A stretch of DNA of 64,000 nt from JAILLW01 sp045640525 (GTDB taxonomy: Bacteria; Bacillota; Clostridia; Lachnospirales; Lachnospiraceae), in the NCBI GenBank assembly GCA_045640525.1, contig JAZUFE010000058.1, forward strand, positions 1 through 64,000, given 5' to 3'. The notes below the pieces were generated by a model that had not been told where the DNA came from, did no database searches, and saw only the letters and a program-made list of their open reading frames with translations. The position numbers and the translations under genes were made by a program. Position 1 is the stretch's first letter, and each line of letters begins with the position of its first letter. This document shows, piece by piece, positions 27,245 through 35,773 of the stretch.

Positions 27245-27624
27245 AAACGAAGCGCCCAACCGTCAGTTTAAACGATGGGCGCTTCTAGACTATGCTCTCC
27301 AATGGACTGTACCTCTTCTTTCATTTGATATTGTACCGTTCCTATTCAATTGTCACCAGCCTCGCGTCTTCCTCACTACCACTTATGTCTTAAACATTTC
27401 GTAACGGTTCTTTCGCTGAAGATTAATATCAGCCTCTCGCGTTACCTATCAATACGTAGCTCCTGCGATTCGATTCTTCTTGTCGTCTATAGGTTACCAG
27501 GTATTACTACTAATAACCTTCTCTAAACTTCTGGGGGACCGTACCATCCTTTCTTTAAAAATCACTTCTTGAACGCGTTCTTCAAATTCTCTTCTCTATT
27601 TAAATCTCTCTCGTTCTTGTTTAT
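27245..27624 (-). ncRNA. Stand-alone structured noncoding RNA of unknown family (about 380 nt)
   Basis: This gene-free stretch has its own near-consensus promoter and a strong intrinsic terminator, with no start codon/ribosome binding site/open frame combination between them. Visible local structure includes a hairpin at 27500-27518 (GGTATTA/TAATAACC), one at 27415-27433 (GCTGA/TCAGC), a longer pairing of GGTAACCTAT-type arms (27440-27450 with 27490-27498) and a GGAC/GTAC stem near 27303-27340. I looked for the signatures of RNase P RNA (GAGGAAAGTCC), tmRNA, SRP RNA and known riboswitches and did not find them. The terminator precedes a separate ptb promoter, so it acts as an independent transcript rather than a leader, though read-through cannot be excluded. 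Confidence 0.65.
27249..27285 (-). terminator. Terminator of the noncoding RNA gene
   Basis: A 10-bp stem GAAGCGCCCA/TGGGCGCTTC (27249-27258 with 27276-27285), extended by an inner CGT/ACG pairing, is followed on the minus strand by GTTTGTTG. Confidence 0.85.
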
Positions 27625-27630
27625 ATGCTT

Positions 27631-27658
27631 ATTATATCATCGGTATTTTATTTGTCAA
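27631..27658 (-). promoter_or_regulatory. Promoter of the noncoding RNA gene
   Basis: Perfect TTGACA (27653-27658) and perfect TATAAT (27631-27636) are 16 bp apart, the best promoter in the window. Start of transcription is expected near 27624. Confidence 0.88.
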
Positions 27659-27745
27659 CACAATTTTTAAATATTTTTAAAATTATTTCATAATTGTCGT
27701 ATTGTATGGTATTATTCTGAAAATTTAAACTTTTCATTCTGTAGA

Positions 27746-27776
27746 ATAAAAGGCGACCTCAAATTGAGATCGCCTC
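27746..27776 (-). terminator. Terminator behind the DUF4003 gene
   Basis: An 11-bp stem (27751-27761 with 27765-27775, two mismatched positions) is followed on the minus strand by TTTTATT, 30 bp past the stop codon. Confidence 0.8.
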
Positions 27777-27805
27777 ATAAAACACATCATTGTACCCTTC
27801 AATAA

Positions 27806-28810
27806 TTATGACGCACTTGAAGAAGAATTCGCTCTTATCGCAGCTGTGGTAGATGCAACCATAATCATAATCAGTACCGAAATAATATATGTCATCGTAC
27901 TTGCCATAGCCGTCTTGACTGCGGCATCATTTTTAGAGTCGGATGACAAAATTACCGCCATTATCGAATACATGGTTCTAAACGCATACGGGCCACTGTT
28001 ATACCACTTAAATCCTTTTTGAGTTTTAAGGTAATTATCTACCTCCACAACCCTTTCGACAATTTCATCTGTAGGCACATCCAAAAGGGTAAGCAGCGAA
28101 AGAACCGTCACTCCGTATGTTTTGCTTATCGGCTTTTTGGCCTTCTTCAATCCTTTTTTAAGTGCAAGGATTTCTTCCCTTAACCAAGCTGAAGATTTGG
28201 TGGATTCGGAAAGTGCCTGTGCCATCGAATATATTGAGTTTCTGCCGATATGCATACCTTTGAAGGTTTCATAATTATCAAAGGTCTTTTCAAGCAAACC
28301 GGTAACATCCTTACCGGATGTTGCCATAATTGCTATCAAGGCTCTGTCGGAATCTGATGTGAGCAACCGATGTTCAGCGTTCAGCTTCTTATACAAAGAC
28401 TCCATGATATCAATATACTCATCCGCCTTGGTTTCTCCGCCCTTTTCGTAAATTGTCATGGCTGCCAGGACCATATGTGCCGACGCCGTAAATTTGTGAC
28501 GTTCTCTTAGCTTTTTGTATGTAGAAGTTACTCCCTCAATATAAGCTTCCGGGTCGTTTGAAAGAGCCATTTTGGTAATAACCACCGTCTTAACTATTCC
28601 CCTGATTTCAGAAAACAAATTGACCTTTTTCTTAAGAAGCTTTTTACACTTAACATACTGTTCGGCATCCACGCGCCGTCCTTCCGAAGCATACATAAAG
28701 GCTGAAAGAATTGCTACCTGGTTGACTTCCGTTTCCCAGCGCATCTTCTTATACAAAATATTCCTGTCTTCACAAATCCCCTGACAAATCCGCAAGGTTT
28801 TCTCATCCAT
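27806..28810 (-). CDS. DUF4003 family protein
   Basis: A mostly alpha-helical protein of 334 residues with the repeating pattern of DUF4003 (ICEDRNILYKKMRWE, AYIEGVTSTYKKLRERHKFTAS, TSDSDRALIAIMA). A C-terminal hydrophobic helix (about 305-325) followed by a Ser-rich tail suggests a tail anchor. The start at 28810 has GGGAG 9 nt upstream; the ORF extends 11 codons further. Function unknown. It is downstream of glyA by 55 bp in the same direction. Confidence 0.8.
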   Translation of the reverse strand: MDEKTLRICQGICEDRNILYKKMRWETEVNQVAILSAFMYASEGRRVDAEQYVKCKKLLKKKVNLFSEIRGIVKTVVITKMALSNDPEAYIEGVTSTYKKLRERHKFTASAHMVLAAMTIYEKGGETKADEYIDIMESLYKKLNAEHRLLTSDSDRALIAIMATSGKDVTGLLEKTFDNYETFKGMHIGRNSIYSMAQALSESTKSSAWLREEILALKKGLKKAKKPISKTYGVTVLSLLTLLDVPTDEIVERVVEVDNYLKTQKGFKWYNSGPYAFRTMYSIMAVILSSDSKNDAAVKTAMASTMTYIISVLIMIMVASTTAAIRANSSSSAS

Positions 28811-28865
28811 ATAATTAAACTCCCAATATGATTTACAAACCAAATATCTGATTGGTATTTACGTT

Positions 28866-30104
28866 TTAGATAAGAGGATACTTATCTGTAAGCTTCTGAA
28901 CGATTGCTCTTGCCTCGGCAACACCATCGGCACCCTTCTTAACAACAAGTGAAATAGCTTCAGCTATCTGATCCATATCTTCCGTATTCATTCCTCTTGA
29001 TGTTACTGCGGGTGTGCCGAGTCTGATTCCGGATGTAACAAAAGGCTTCTGAGGGTCATTCGGAACCGTATTCTTATTGGCTGTAATATGAGCCTCATCA
29101 AGAAGCTTCTCTATTTCCTTGCCTGTCAATCCTTGCGGGCGAAGATCCAAAAGCATCAAGTGGTTGTCCGTTCCGCCCGAAACAATACTCAAGCCTCTTG
29201 AAAGGAGTCCCTTGGCCAATGCCTGGGCATTATCGATAATATTCTTTCCGTACTCCTTAAATTCCGGTGATAATGCTTCCTTGAAGCAGACTGCCTTACC
29301 TGCAATAACATGCATCAAAGGGCCACCCTGAATTCCGGGGAAAATAGCTTTATTAAAGTTGTATTTATCGGCTGCGGCCTGATTGCACATAATCATACCG
29401 CCACGAGGTCCGCGAAGAGTTTTATGTGTTGTTGTAGTTACAACATCCGCATAAGGGAACGGGCTTTCATGATATCCTGTTGCAACAAGACCTGCAATGT
29501 GAGCAATATCGACCATCATTACAGCTCCGACTTCATCACAGATTTCACGGAATTTCTTGAAATCAATTTTTCTTGCATATGCACTGGCACCGCAAACAAT
29601 CATCTTGGGTTTGCACTCAAGCGCTATGCGTCTTACTTCATCATAATCTATAAAACCTTCATCATTAACTCCGTAAGGTACACAATTGAAATACTTACCG
29701 GACATATTGACCGGTGAACCATGTGAAAGATGACCGCCGTGATCAAGGTTCATTCCCATGAAAGTATCTCCGGGTTCCATCACTGTGAAGAACACTGCCA
29801 TATTAGCCTGTGCGCCGGAATGGGGTTGAACATTAACATAGTCGCAACCAAACAGTTTCTTGGCGCGTTCTCTTGCAAGTTCCTCAACCACATCAACACA
29901 TTCACAGCCACCATAGTATCTCTTGCCCGGATAACCTTCTGCATACTTATTGGTAAGCGGGCTTCCCATTGCAGCCATAACTGCCTTTGAAACCCAGTTT
30001 TCGGATGCAATCAGTTCGATGTGTGAATTCTGACGTTGTTGCTCATCAACTATCGCCTGTGCAATCTCAGGATCAACATTTCTTACTTCGTCCAATGAAT
30101 ACAT
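28866..30104 (-). CDS. glyA: Serine hydroxymethyltransferase
   Basis: GlyA interconverts serine and glycine with tetrahydrofolate, using pyridoxal phosphate. The PLP lysine motif TTTTHKTLRGPRGG, the N-terminal ELIASENWVS and the YAEGYPGKRYYGGCE segment are intact, and length 412 is standard. GGAGAG precedes the ATG. Confidence 0.98.
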   Translation of the reverse strand: MYSLDEVRNVDPEIAQAIVDEQQRQNSHIELIASENWVSKAVMAAMGSPLTNKYAEGYPGKRYYGGCECVDVVEELARERAKKLFGCDYVNVQPHSGAQANMAVFFTVMEPGDTFMGMNLDHGGHLSHGSPVNMSGKYFNCVPYGVNDEGFIDYDEVRRIALECKPKMIVCGASAYARKIDFKKFREICDEVGAVMMVDIAHIAGLVATGYHESPFPYADVVTTTTHKTLRGPRGGMIMCNQAAADKYNFNKAIFPGIQGGPLMHVIAGKAVCFKEALSPEFKEYGKNIIDNAQALAKGLLSRGLSIVSGGTDNHLMLLDLRPQGLTGKEIEKLLDEAHITANKNTVPNDPQKPFVTSGIRLGTPAVTSRGMNTEDMDQIAEAISLVVKKGADGVAEARAIVQKLTDKYPLI

Positions 30105-30230
30105 GATAACTCTCCTTTATTCTTTAACTGTTTTGTTCAAAACCTAACGGCTAAAAGTATAGCATAAATCTCAATTCTTTACTATAATGAAGTGATGATT
30201 TAAGCAACGAAGTTTCAGAAAGGAAATTCA

Positions 30231-31205
30231 ATGTATCACATAATTGTCAATCCCGCTTCAAAAACAGGAAAAGGAAAGAAGATATGGTCCGATTTGGAAC
30301 CCATATTGGTTGACCGTGGCATCGATTACAAAGTAGTCTTTTCCAAAAAGCCCGGACATGTAATTAAACTCGTAAAGGATTTGTCAGGCTACGTGCTGGC
30401 CTCAAGTCCAAATGCAATTTTAAAGCTTATTGTGCTTGGCGGTGACGGAACTCTTAACGAAGCACTTCAGGGCATCAATGATTTCGATCGTGTTTGGTTA
30501 GGATACATTCCAACAGGTTCCAGCAATGATTTGGCCAGAGATTTGAAACTTCCGGGAGACCCTGTTAAATGTCTAAACAATATTTTGGATTGTAGCGAAC
30601 CCGTTCGAATGGACCTCGGAATTTTGACATATGATTCAACCTCAAAGCAATTATCAAGATTGCATGAAGAAAACCTTATAAGCAAACGATATTTTGATGT
30701 AAGTTGCGGAATAGGATATGATGCTGCCATCTGTGAAGAGGCTCTCGTTTCACCCATCAAAAAAGTACTGAATCGATTCGGACTCGGCAAGCTGGTATAT
30801 CTTTGCATTTCATTAAAACAGTTGCTGACAACCAAACTTCACGACTGCGTTATGACAATAGACGACGAAAAGAAAATAGATTTGCCTAATTTCCTTTTTG
30901 CAGCATGCATGATTCACCAATATGAAGGTGGTGGTTTTATGTTCTGCCCGAATGCCGACTATCACGACGGAATAATCGATGTATGTGCCGTAAGTGATAT
31001 TTCAAAAAGAACCGTCCTGGCTGCTTTACCAAAGGCTTTAAAGGGTAAACATTTTAAGTATAAGGGTATTGAAAAGTATTCCGGACATAAAATACACATT
31101 GAAGCCAAAGAACCGCTTTGGGTACATACCGACGGCGAAGTCACAATGAAAAGCAGTTCCATAACACTAGCCTGTGAAAAAGAAAAACTTCAGCTTTTAA
31201 AATAA
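30231..31205 (+). CDS. Diacylglycerol kinase-family lipid kinase
   Basis: The 324 residues begin with IIVNPASKTGKG and carry the catalytic-domain GGDGTLNEAL and GYIPTGSSNDLAR motifs of the DagK/YegS lipid-kinase family, with the C-terminal beta domain (VHTDGE near the end). It likely phosphorylates diacylglycerol or a related lipid at the membrane face; the exact substrate cannot be read. It is transcribed divergently from glyA and followed after 12 bp by the arabinofuranosidase gene. Confidence 0.9.
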   Translation: MYHIIVNPASKTGKGKKIWSDLEPILVDRGIDYKVVFSKKPGHVIKLVKDLSGYVLASSPNAILKLIVLGGDGTLNEALQGINDFDRVWLGYIPTGSSNDLARDLKLPGDPVKCLNNILDCSEPVRMDLGILTYDSTSKQLSRLHEENLISKRYFDVSCGIGYDAAICEEALVSPIKKVLNRFGLGKLVYLCISLKQLLTTKLHDCVMTIDDEKKIDLPNFLFAACMIHQYEGGGFMFCPNADYHDGIIDVCAVSDISKRTVLAALPKALKGKHFKYKGIEKYSGHKIHIEAKEPLWVHTDGEVTMKSSSITLACEKEKLQLLK

Positions 31206-31217
31206 GGGAGGATTACC

Positions 31218-32726
31218 ATGTTTAAGCATACCATTAATACCAATAACAAAGTAGGACACATTAATCCGGAACTTCAGGGACACTTCTCCGAGCATTTGGG
31301 AAGATGCATATATGAAGGTATATACGTTGGAGAAAATTCCGATATTCCAAATACCAACGGCATGAGAAATGATGTTGTCGAAGCATTAAAGGAAATGAAA
31401 ATTCCCGTATTAAGGTGGCCCGGAGGATGTTTTGCCGATGAATATCACTGGAAAGACGGCATAGGCCCCAAAGAAAGCAGAAAGAAAATGATTAATACCA
31501 ACTGGGGCGGTGTTGTCGAAGATAACAGTTTCGGTACTCATGAATTTATGGAACTGTGCAAGCAACTCGGTTGTAAGACATACGTTAACGGTAATGTCGG
31601 CTCCGGAACCGTTCAGGAAATGAGTGAATGGATTGAATACATGACATTCGACGGAGTATCTCCAATGGCCGACCTTCGTAAAGAAAACGGTCACGAGGAA
31701 AGCTTCAATGTTGATTACTTCGGAGTCGGCAACGAGAACTGGGGTTGTGGCGGTAATATGCTCCCTGATTACTACGCTAACTTATACAGAAGATACCAGA
31801 CCTACATACATAATTATAATGACAAAAAGCCGATATTCAAAATCTGTTGCGGTCCCAATGCAGATGATTACAAATGGACCGATACCGTTCTTGACAGATG
31901 TTTTGATTCTCCCGAGCAATTCCATGGCTTCATGGACGGTCTGTCATTACACTATTACACGGTACCTTCAGGCATTTGGGAACACAAAGGTGCAGCTACC
32001 GTATTTGATGAAAAGATGTGGTACAAGACATTGAAAAAGACTCTTTTCATGGAAGATTTGATTAAATATCATACTGCCATTATGGACAAGTATGATAAGA
32101 AAAACAATGTAGCATTAATCGTAGATGAATGGGGAACTTGGTACGATGTCGAAGAAGGAACCAATCCCGGATTCTTATACCAGCAAAACACTATGAGAGA
32201 CGCACTTGTTGCAGGTATCAATCTTAATATATTTAACAAGAACTGTAACAGGGTCAAAATGGCAAATATCGCCCAGCTTGTTAACGTTCTTCAAGCTGTT
32301 ATTCTTACCGATGGCGAGGATATGGTTAAGACTCCCACATACTATGTATTCAAAATGTTTAACTGCCATCAGGATGCCGAATTGTTGGAAAGCCACATAG
32401 AAACCAAACAAATCGGTCTTGAAGAAGAAAATATGGTTCCGAACCTTAACGAATCGGTTTCTGTTGCCAAAGACGGCAACATTAATATTACATTGACCAA
32501 TCTGTCTGTTGACGAAGATTACGAAATCGAATCAAATCTCGTTGACACCAATATAGTCAAGATTAACGGAAGCATTGTCCACAACGAAATTCACGCACAT
32601 AATACCTTTGAAAACAAAGATGTTGTCAAAATCGAGGATTTCAACAACTTTAGTTGCGACGGTTCTAAAATCAAATATACAATTCCCGCATCTTCCGTAT
32701 TAAGACTTGAAATTATCACCAAATAG
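31218..32726 (+). CDS. abfA: GH51 alpha-L-arabinofuranosidase
   Basis: An intracellular (no signal peptide) GH51 enzyme of 502 residues that removes terminal arabinofuranose from arabinoxylan or arabinan oligosaccharides. The N-terminal GHFSEHLGRCIYEGIYVG, the WPGGCFADEYHW segment, the acid/base Glu in GVGNENWG and the nucleophile Glu in LIVDEWGTWYD are present. AGGGAGG precedes the ATG. No transporter or regulator for the sugar is nearby. Confidence 0.95.
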   Translation: MFKHTINTNNKVGHINPELQGHFSEHLGRCIYEGIYVGENSDIPNTNGMRNDVVEALKEMKIPVLRWPGGCFADEYHWKDGIGPKESRKKMINTNWGGVVEDNSFGTHEFMELCKQLGCKTYVNGNVGSGTVQEMSEWIEYMTFDGVSPMADLRKENGHEESFNVDYFGVGNENWGCGGNMLPDYYANLYRRYQTYIHNYNDKKPIFKICCGPNADDYKWTDTVLDRCFDSPEQFHGFMDGLSLHYYTVPSGIWEHKGAATVFDEKMWYKTLKKTLFMEDLIKYHTAIMDKYDKKNNVALIVDEWGTWYDVEEGTNPGFLYQQNTMRDALVAGINLNIFNKNCNRVKMANIAQLVNVLQAVILTDGEDMVKTPTYYVFKMFNCHQDAELLESHIETKQIGLEEENMVPNLNESVSVAKDGNINITLTNLSVDEDYEIESNLVDTNIVKINGSIVHNEIHAHNTFENKDVVKIEDFNNFSCDGSKIKYTIPASSVLRLEIITK

Positions 32727-32747
32727 TGAATTAGCAATTAGGGTAAA

Positions 32748-32776
32748 CAAAAGAGCCGCATTTTGCGGCTCTTTAT
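32748..32776. terminator. Bidirectional terminator between the GH51 and nucleotidase genes
   Basis: An 11-bp stem AAAGAGCCGCA/GCGGCTCTTT (32750-32760 with 32765-32774, loop TTTT) has T-rich flanks on the plus strand and A-rich flanks that serve the convergent minus-strand gene. Confidence 0.85.
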
Positions 32777-32792
32777 TAATTACGGTAAAATA

Positions 32793-33704
32793 TCAAGGTG
32801 CTTTCTTCTTATACGGAACACGTGCTGATGGAACAAGTTTTGAAGCCGGCTCGGTGTGCACTGCCTGATCATCGAAGAAAATGTGAGCTCCAAAAGCCCG
32901 CAGTACCTGCGACTTAGTAACACCACCCAAGAAAAAGGCTTCATCAATTCGTACATTCCATGCTCGAAGAGTTCTAATAACCCTTTCATGCGAAGGCGCC
33001 GATCTTGCTGTAACCAAAGCCGTTCTGATTGGAGCTTCTTTTTGGGGAAGTTCTCGCTGAAGATCTGAAATCGTTTTCAAAAACTTGGCAAACGGTCCTG
33101 CCTTCATCGGGTCTTTAGCCAATTTTCTTTCGTTTTCTTCAAACGCTTCCAATCCCTGCTCTTGAAATATTCTTTCAGAATCATCCGAAAACAAAACCGC
33201 ATCACCGTCAAAAGCAATTCGTATTTGCGATATATTCTCTTCCGATTTCGGAGTACTGATAGTATCGCAGCATATTATACCTGCTGCAATTCCGCAATCG
33301 ATTGCCGATTGTACGTCTTCTTCATCGGCCGATAAATATAAATCCGTCTGAAAAGCCTCAAGATAAGGGGTCAGCGGTGCTCCCGATGCCAAAACCGCTC
33401 GGGTGATATCAAGACCATAATGTTCAATGGCATTAAAAACTCTCAATGATGTGTCCGGGCTGTTATGTGACATTACAATAACTTCTACTCTGCCTTCCTG
33501 CCCCGGCAGTTTATTAATGTTGAGCAGTGCCTTAACCAAAGGAAAACCGTTCCCGGGCATTAAAAGGTCATTCTCATGTTCAACCTGGTACTGACAATAT
33601 GCGTCCACACCTTGATTTTCAAATATCTCATTTTCTACGGTCAGATCAAACAACGCTCTGCTTGAAACGCCTATTACCAATTTGTTCTCTAAATCGTATG
33701 CCAT
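32793..33704 (-). CDS. 5'-nucleotidase (cytosolic 5'-nucleotidase I-like, PF06189 type)
   Basis: The 303-residue protein matches bacterial homologues of cytosolic 5'-nucleotidase I: LVIGVSSRALFDLT at the N-terminus, a VIVMSHNSPDTSLRVFNAI segment, the FDGDAVLFSDDSERIF motif with its acidic residues, and HIFFDDQAVH near the end. It should dephosphorylate nucleoside monophosphates in the cytoplasm. AAAGG lies upstream of the ATG. Confidence 0.88.
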   Translation of the reverse strand: MAYDLENKLVIGVSSRALFDLTVENEIFENQGVDAYCQYQVEHENDLLMPGNGFPLVKALLNINKLPGQEGRVEVIVMSHNSPDTSLRVFNAIEHYGLDITRAVLASGAPLTPYLEAFQTDLYLSADEEDVQSAIDCGIAAGIICCDTISTPKSEENISQIRIAFDGDAVLFSDDSERIFQEQGLEAFEENERKLAKDPMKAGPFAKFLKTISDLQRELPQKEAPIRTALVTARSAPSHERVIRTLRAWNVRIDEAFFLGGVTKSQVLRAFGAHIFFDDQAVHTEPASKLVPSARVPYKKKAP

Positions 33705-33770
33705 ATCGATACCTTTCTGAATATCTTCCTAAACTGACTATACGCTATCGAACATATGTTTGTCAACGGG

Positions 33771-34229
33771 TTAACTTCTTAATCTTCCGCTTTCAAATTT
33801 GGCTCTTAAAGCAACACATCCTATCAATTCTTCAAGCCTTTCTTCCGCGCTTCCGTCATTCAGTTCCGTATCTATTGAGAACGCCATCGTATTAACCATA
33901 TCGTTGGTAACTGCGCCTCTCATATCCTGCAATATTCGCAATTTATCAACAAATTCCGAAGCATCCAAAAAATCCAGAACTTTAGGGTCGATATTCGTTT
34001 GTTTTTCATCAAAAGGAGTAAATCTGTATTCAGCTTCCACATCCGGATATTTATCTTTATCAACCTTAGAGACAAACATATCATATGGTCTTGCATAAAC
34101 TTTGCTCTCATCATACAAAGCTTGATAAACAACCAATTCTTCACCGGTTTCCGAATGAATTGCTCTGGTTATAACCTTGTACAAATCTCCTTTAAAGTGC
34201 TTATAAATCTGTCCTGCCACTGCTTCCAT
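33771..34229 (-). CDS. DUF1653 domain protein
   Basis: Residues about 1-75 match DUF1653 (GQIYKHFKGDLYKVITRAIHSETGEELVVYQALYD, then RPYDMFVSKVD). The C-terminal half is a helical region not usual for the family and unrecognised. Function unknown. The ribosome binding site AAAGGAG lies in an inverted repeat (34233-34240 with 34251-34258). Confidence 0.8.
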   Translation of the reverse strand: MEAVAGQIYKHFKGDLYKVITRAIHSETGEELVVYQALYDESKVYARPYDMFVSKVDKDKYPDVEAEYRFTPFDEKQTNIDPKVLDFLDASEFVDKLRILQDMRGAVTNDMVNTMAFSIDTELNDGSAEERLEELIGCVALRAKFESGRLRS

Positions 34230-34261
34230 TTAAGGTAGCTCCTTTCTTTTAGCTACCTATA

Positions 34262-34289
34262 ATTATAGTCTATATTTCACTTACGGCAA
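34262..34289 (-). promoter_or_regulatory. Candidate promoter of the DUF1653 gene
   Basis: TATAAT (34262-34267) has TTGCCG 16 bp upstream (34284-34289) on the minus strand. The inverted repeat AGGTAGCT/AGCTACCT covers the expected transcription start and Shine-Dalgarno sequence. Confidence 0.45.
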
Positions 34290-34632
34290 GTGTAAGCGGG
34301 ATATCTTCCAAGGGCCAGCGTGTTGTTTCAACAAGTGTTGCAAGCTCCTTCACTTCTTTGATTCTCCTATGGTTGATGCTAAGCGTATACTGCCTTTCTC
34401 CGTCAGCACCCGTCACACTTGTAAGCATCACTCCGGCATTTTGATAACCGGATTTATCAAGTGCCTGTCTGACATTTGAAATGTACTCCCGTTCTATTTG
34501 CAAGTAATACTTCTTATTAGCCTCATCTTTGCTCATACTGTGTGCCGAGCCTTTGAATAACAAAGATATCAGCATAACCATTATCACCGTTACCGTCCAA
34601 AAACAGATATTTCCGAATACAACTCTTTTCAT
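34270..34632 (-). CDS. Small membrane-anchored protein of unknown function
   Basis: A 120-residue protein with one N-terminal transmembrane helix or signal anchor (about 8-28), a helical stretch and a C-terminal region with a predicted alternating beta pattern (VMLTSVTGADGERQYTLSINH). Good GGAGG before the ATG. I do not recognise a family. It lies 40 bp upstream of the DUF1653 gene in the same direction. Confidence 0.65.
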   Translation of the reverse strand: MKRVVFGNICFWTVTVIMVMLISLLFKGSAHSMSKDEANKKYYLQIEREYISNVRQALDKSGYQNAGVMLTSVTGADGERQYTLSINHRRIKEVKELATLVETTRWPLEDIPLTLAVSEI

Positions 34633-34727
34633 AGCAGCCTCCTTAGGTATTTCTTCCGTGCTTTTAGCTTATGTAATACTTATACTCGCTTCCGAGTCCG
34701 TTTTATTGTACTGTACGCATCGATATC

Positions 34728-34759
34728 AAATAAAAAGGACTTCCGTCGGAAGTCCTTTT
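34728..34759 (-). terminator. Terminator of proB-DUF1015-holA
   Basis: A 12-bp perfect stem AAAAGGACTTCC/GGAAGTCCTTTT (34733-34744 with 34748-34759) is followed on the minus strand by TTATTTGA, 15 bp past the holA stop. Confidence 0.85.
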
Positions 34760-34774
34760 ACTGAATCACATTAT

Positions 34775-35752
34775 CTATTTGGAATACTCCACTATCAAAA
34801 GTTCAACTGCCATGCGATCTGTCATTCGCCCGGCCTTAATATCTTCGTCAGCGCAGGCACACGCTTCAAGTGCCGCTAGCAATGATTGTTTATCGTACAT
34901 CCTCGCCTGAGCAACATATCGCTTAACGGTAAACGGAGGTACCTTAACTTTGGAAGCCATTTCGCTTTCAGATGCATGTATTGCCATAAGTTCCTTCATT
35001 TGGAGCAGAATATTGAACTGTCTTCCTATCAACGAGAGAATTTTAAACGGTGCTTCCTTCCTTGAAAGCAAATCATAGTAGTATTCCAAGGCTTTGGTTT
35101 GTTTACGATTGCCCATGGCTTCCACCAAACTAAAAATGCAATCACCTATCTGACGGATAACTATCTCATCAATGTCCTCGTGCGTTACTATCTGTCTTTC
35201 ACCGGTATAATTAATCAGCTTATCCAATTCACTTCGTATATTGACCATATCTTCACCTGTTCGTGTCAGGAAATATTCAATATCATTTTGTGTCATTTTC
35301 TTGGAATTTTGATTCAGTATACTGGCTATCCACTGTTTCATCTTCATATCCTTATAGGGTTCCATTAAAACAGCAGTACCGGACGCTTTGCAGGTTTTAA
35401 AAAACTTGCTGCGCATATCAACTTCGCTTTCAACTACAACAATATAAAGATACTCCGGAATCGTTTTCAGATATTCCGACAATTCATCGGCCCCGGAGTT
35501 TTTAGCGAAGCCGGAATCTTCTATTAAAATCAATCTTCTGTCACCAAAAAAAGGCATAGTTTCGGCCTGGTCGATTAAAGCGCCTATATTTATATCTTTA
35601 CCGATATAAGATGACTGATTCATCGTATCATCACCCATTATGGCCTTGATAAGCGCTTTCTTGTAATTCTGCCTTAAATATGCCTCATCTCCGTATAACA
35701 AATAAAGATGTTGAAAGTTCTTTGTCTTTAAATCCCGGTCAAGTCTTTCCAT
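34775..35752 (-). CDS. holA: DNA polymerase III subunit delta
   Basis: HolA opens the sliding clamp during loading. The 325 residues show the AAA+-like delta fold (LYLLYGDEAYLRQNY at the N-terminus, ILIEDSGF-like strand, VVVESEVDMRSK, and the C-terminal PFTVKRYVAQAR collar helix). Length is usual. The gene follows the DUF1015 gene by 21 bp. Confidence 0.92.
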   Translation of the reverse strand: MERLDRDLKTKNFQHLYLLYGDEAYLRQNYKKALIKAIMGDDTMNQSSYIGKDINIGALIDQAETMPFFGDRRLILIEDSGFAKNSGADELSEYLKTIPEYLYIVVVESEVDMRSKFFKTCKASGTAVLMEPYKDMKMKQWIASILNQNSKKMTQNDIEYFLTRTGEDMVNIRSELDKLINYTGERQIVTHEDIDEIVIRQIGDCIFSLVEAMGNRKQTKALEYYYDLLSRKEAPFKILSLIGRQFNILLQMKELMAIHASESEMASKVKVPPFTVKRYVAQARMYDKQSLLAALEACACADEDIKAGRMTDRMAVELLIVEYSK

Positions 35753-35773
35753 TTACCAATTCCGTTCAAAAAC

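Noticed and set aside
27530..27560. T-box-like GGATGGTACGG on the minus strand in the noncoding RNA
   Set aside because: It lies near the 5' end of the RNA, not before the terminator, and no specifier loop or aminoacyl-tRNA-related gene follows.
27245..27624. Assignment of the RNA to RNase P, tmRNA, SRP or 6S RNA
   Set aside because: The universally conserved sequences of the first three are absent and the length is about twice that of 6S RNA.
30105..30230. Folate or glycine riboswitch before glyA
   Set aside because: The gap is too short and has no conserved motif of either class.
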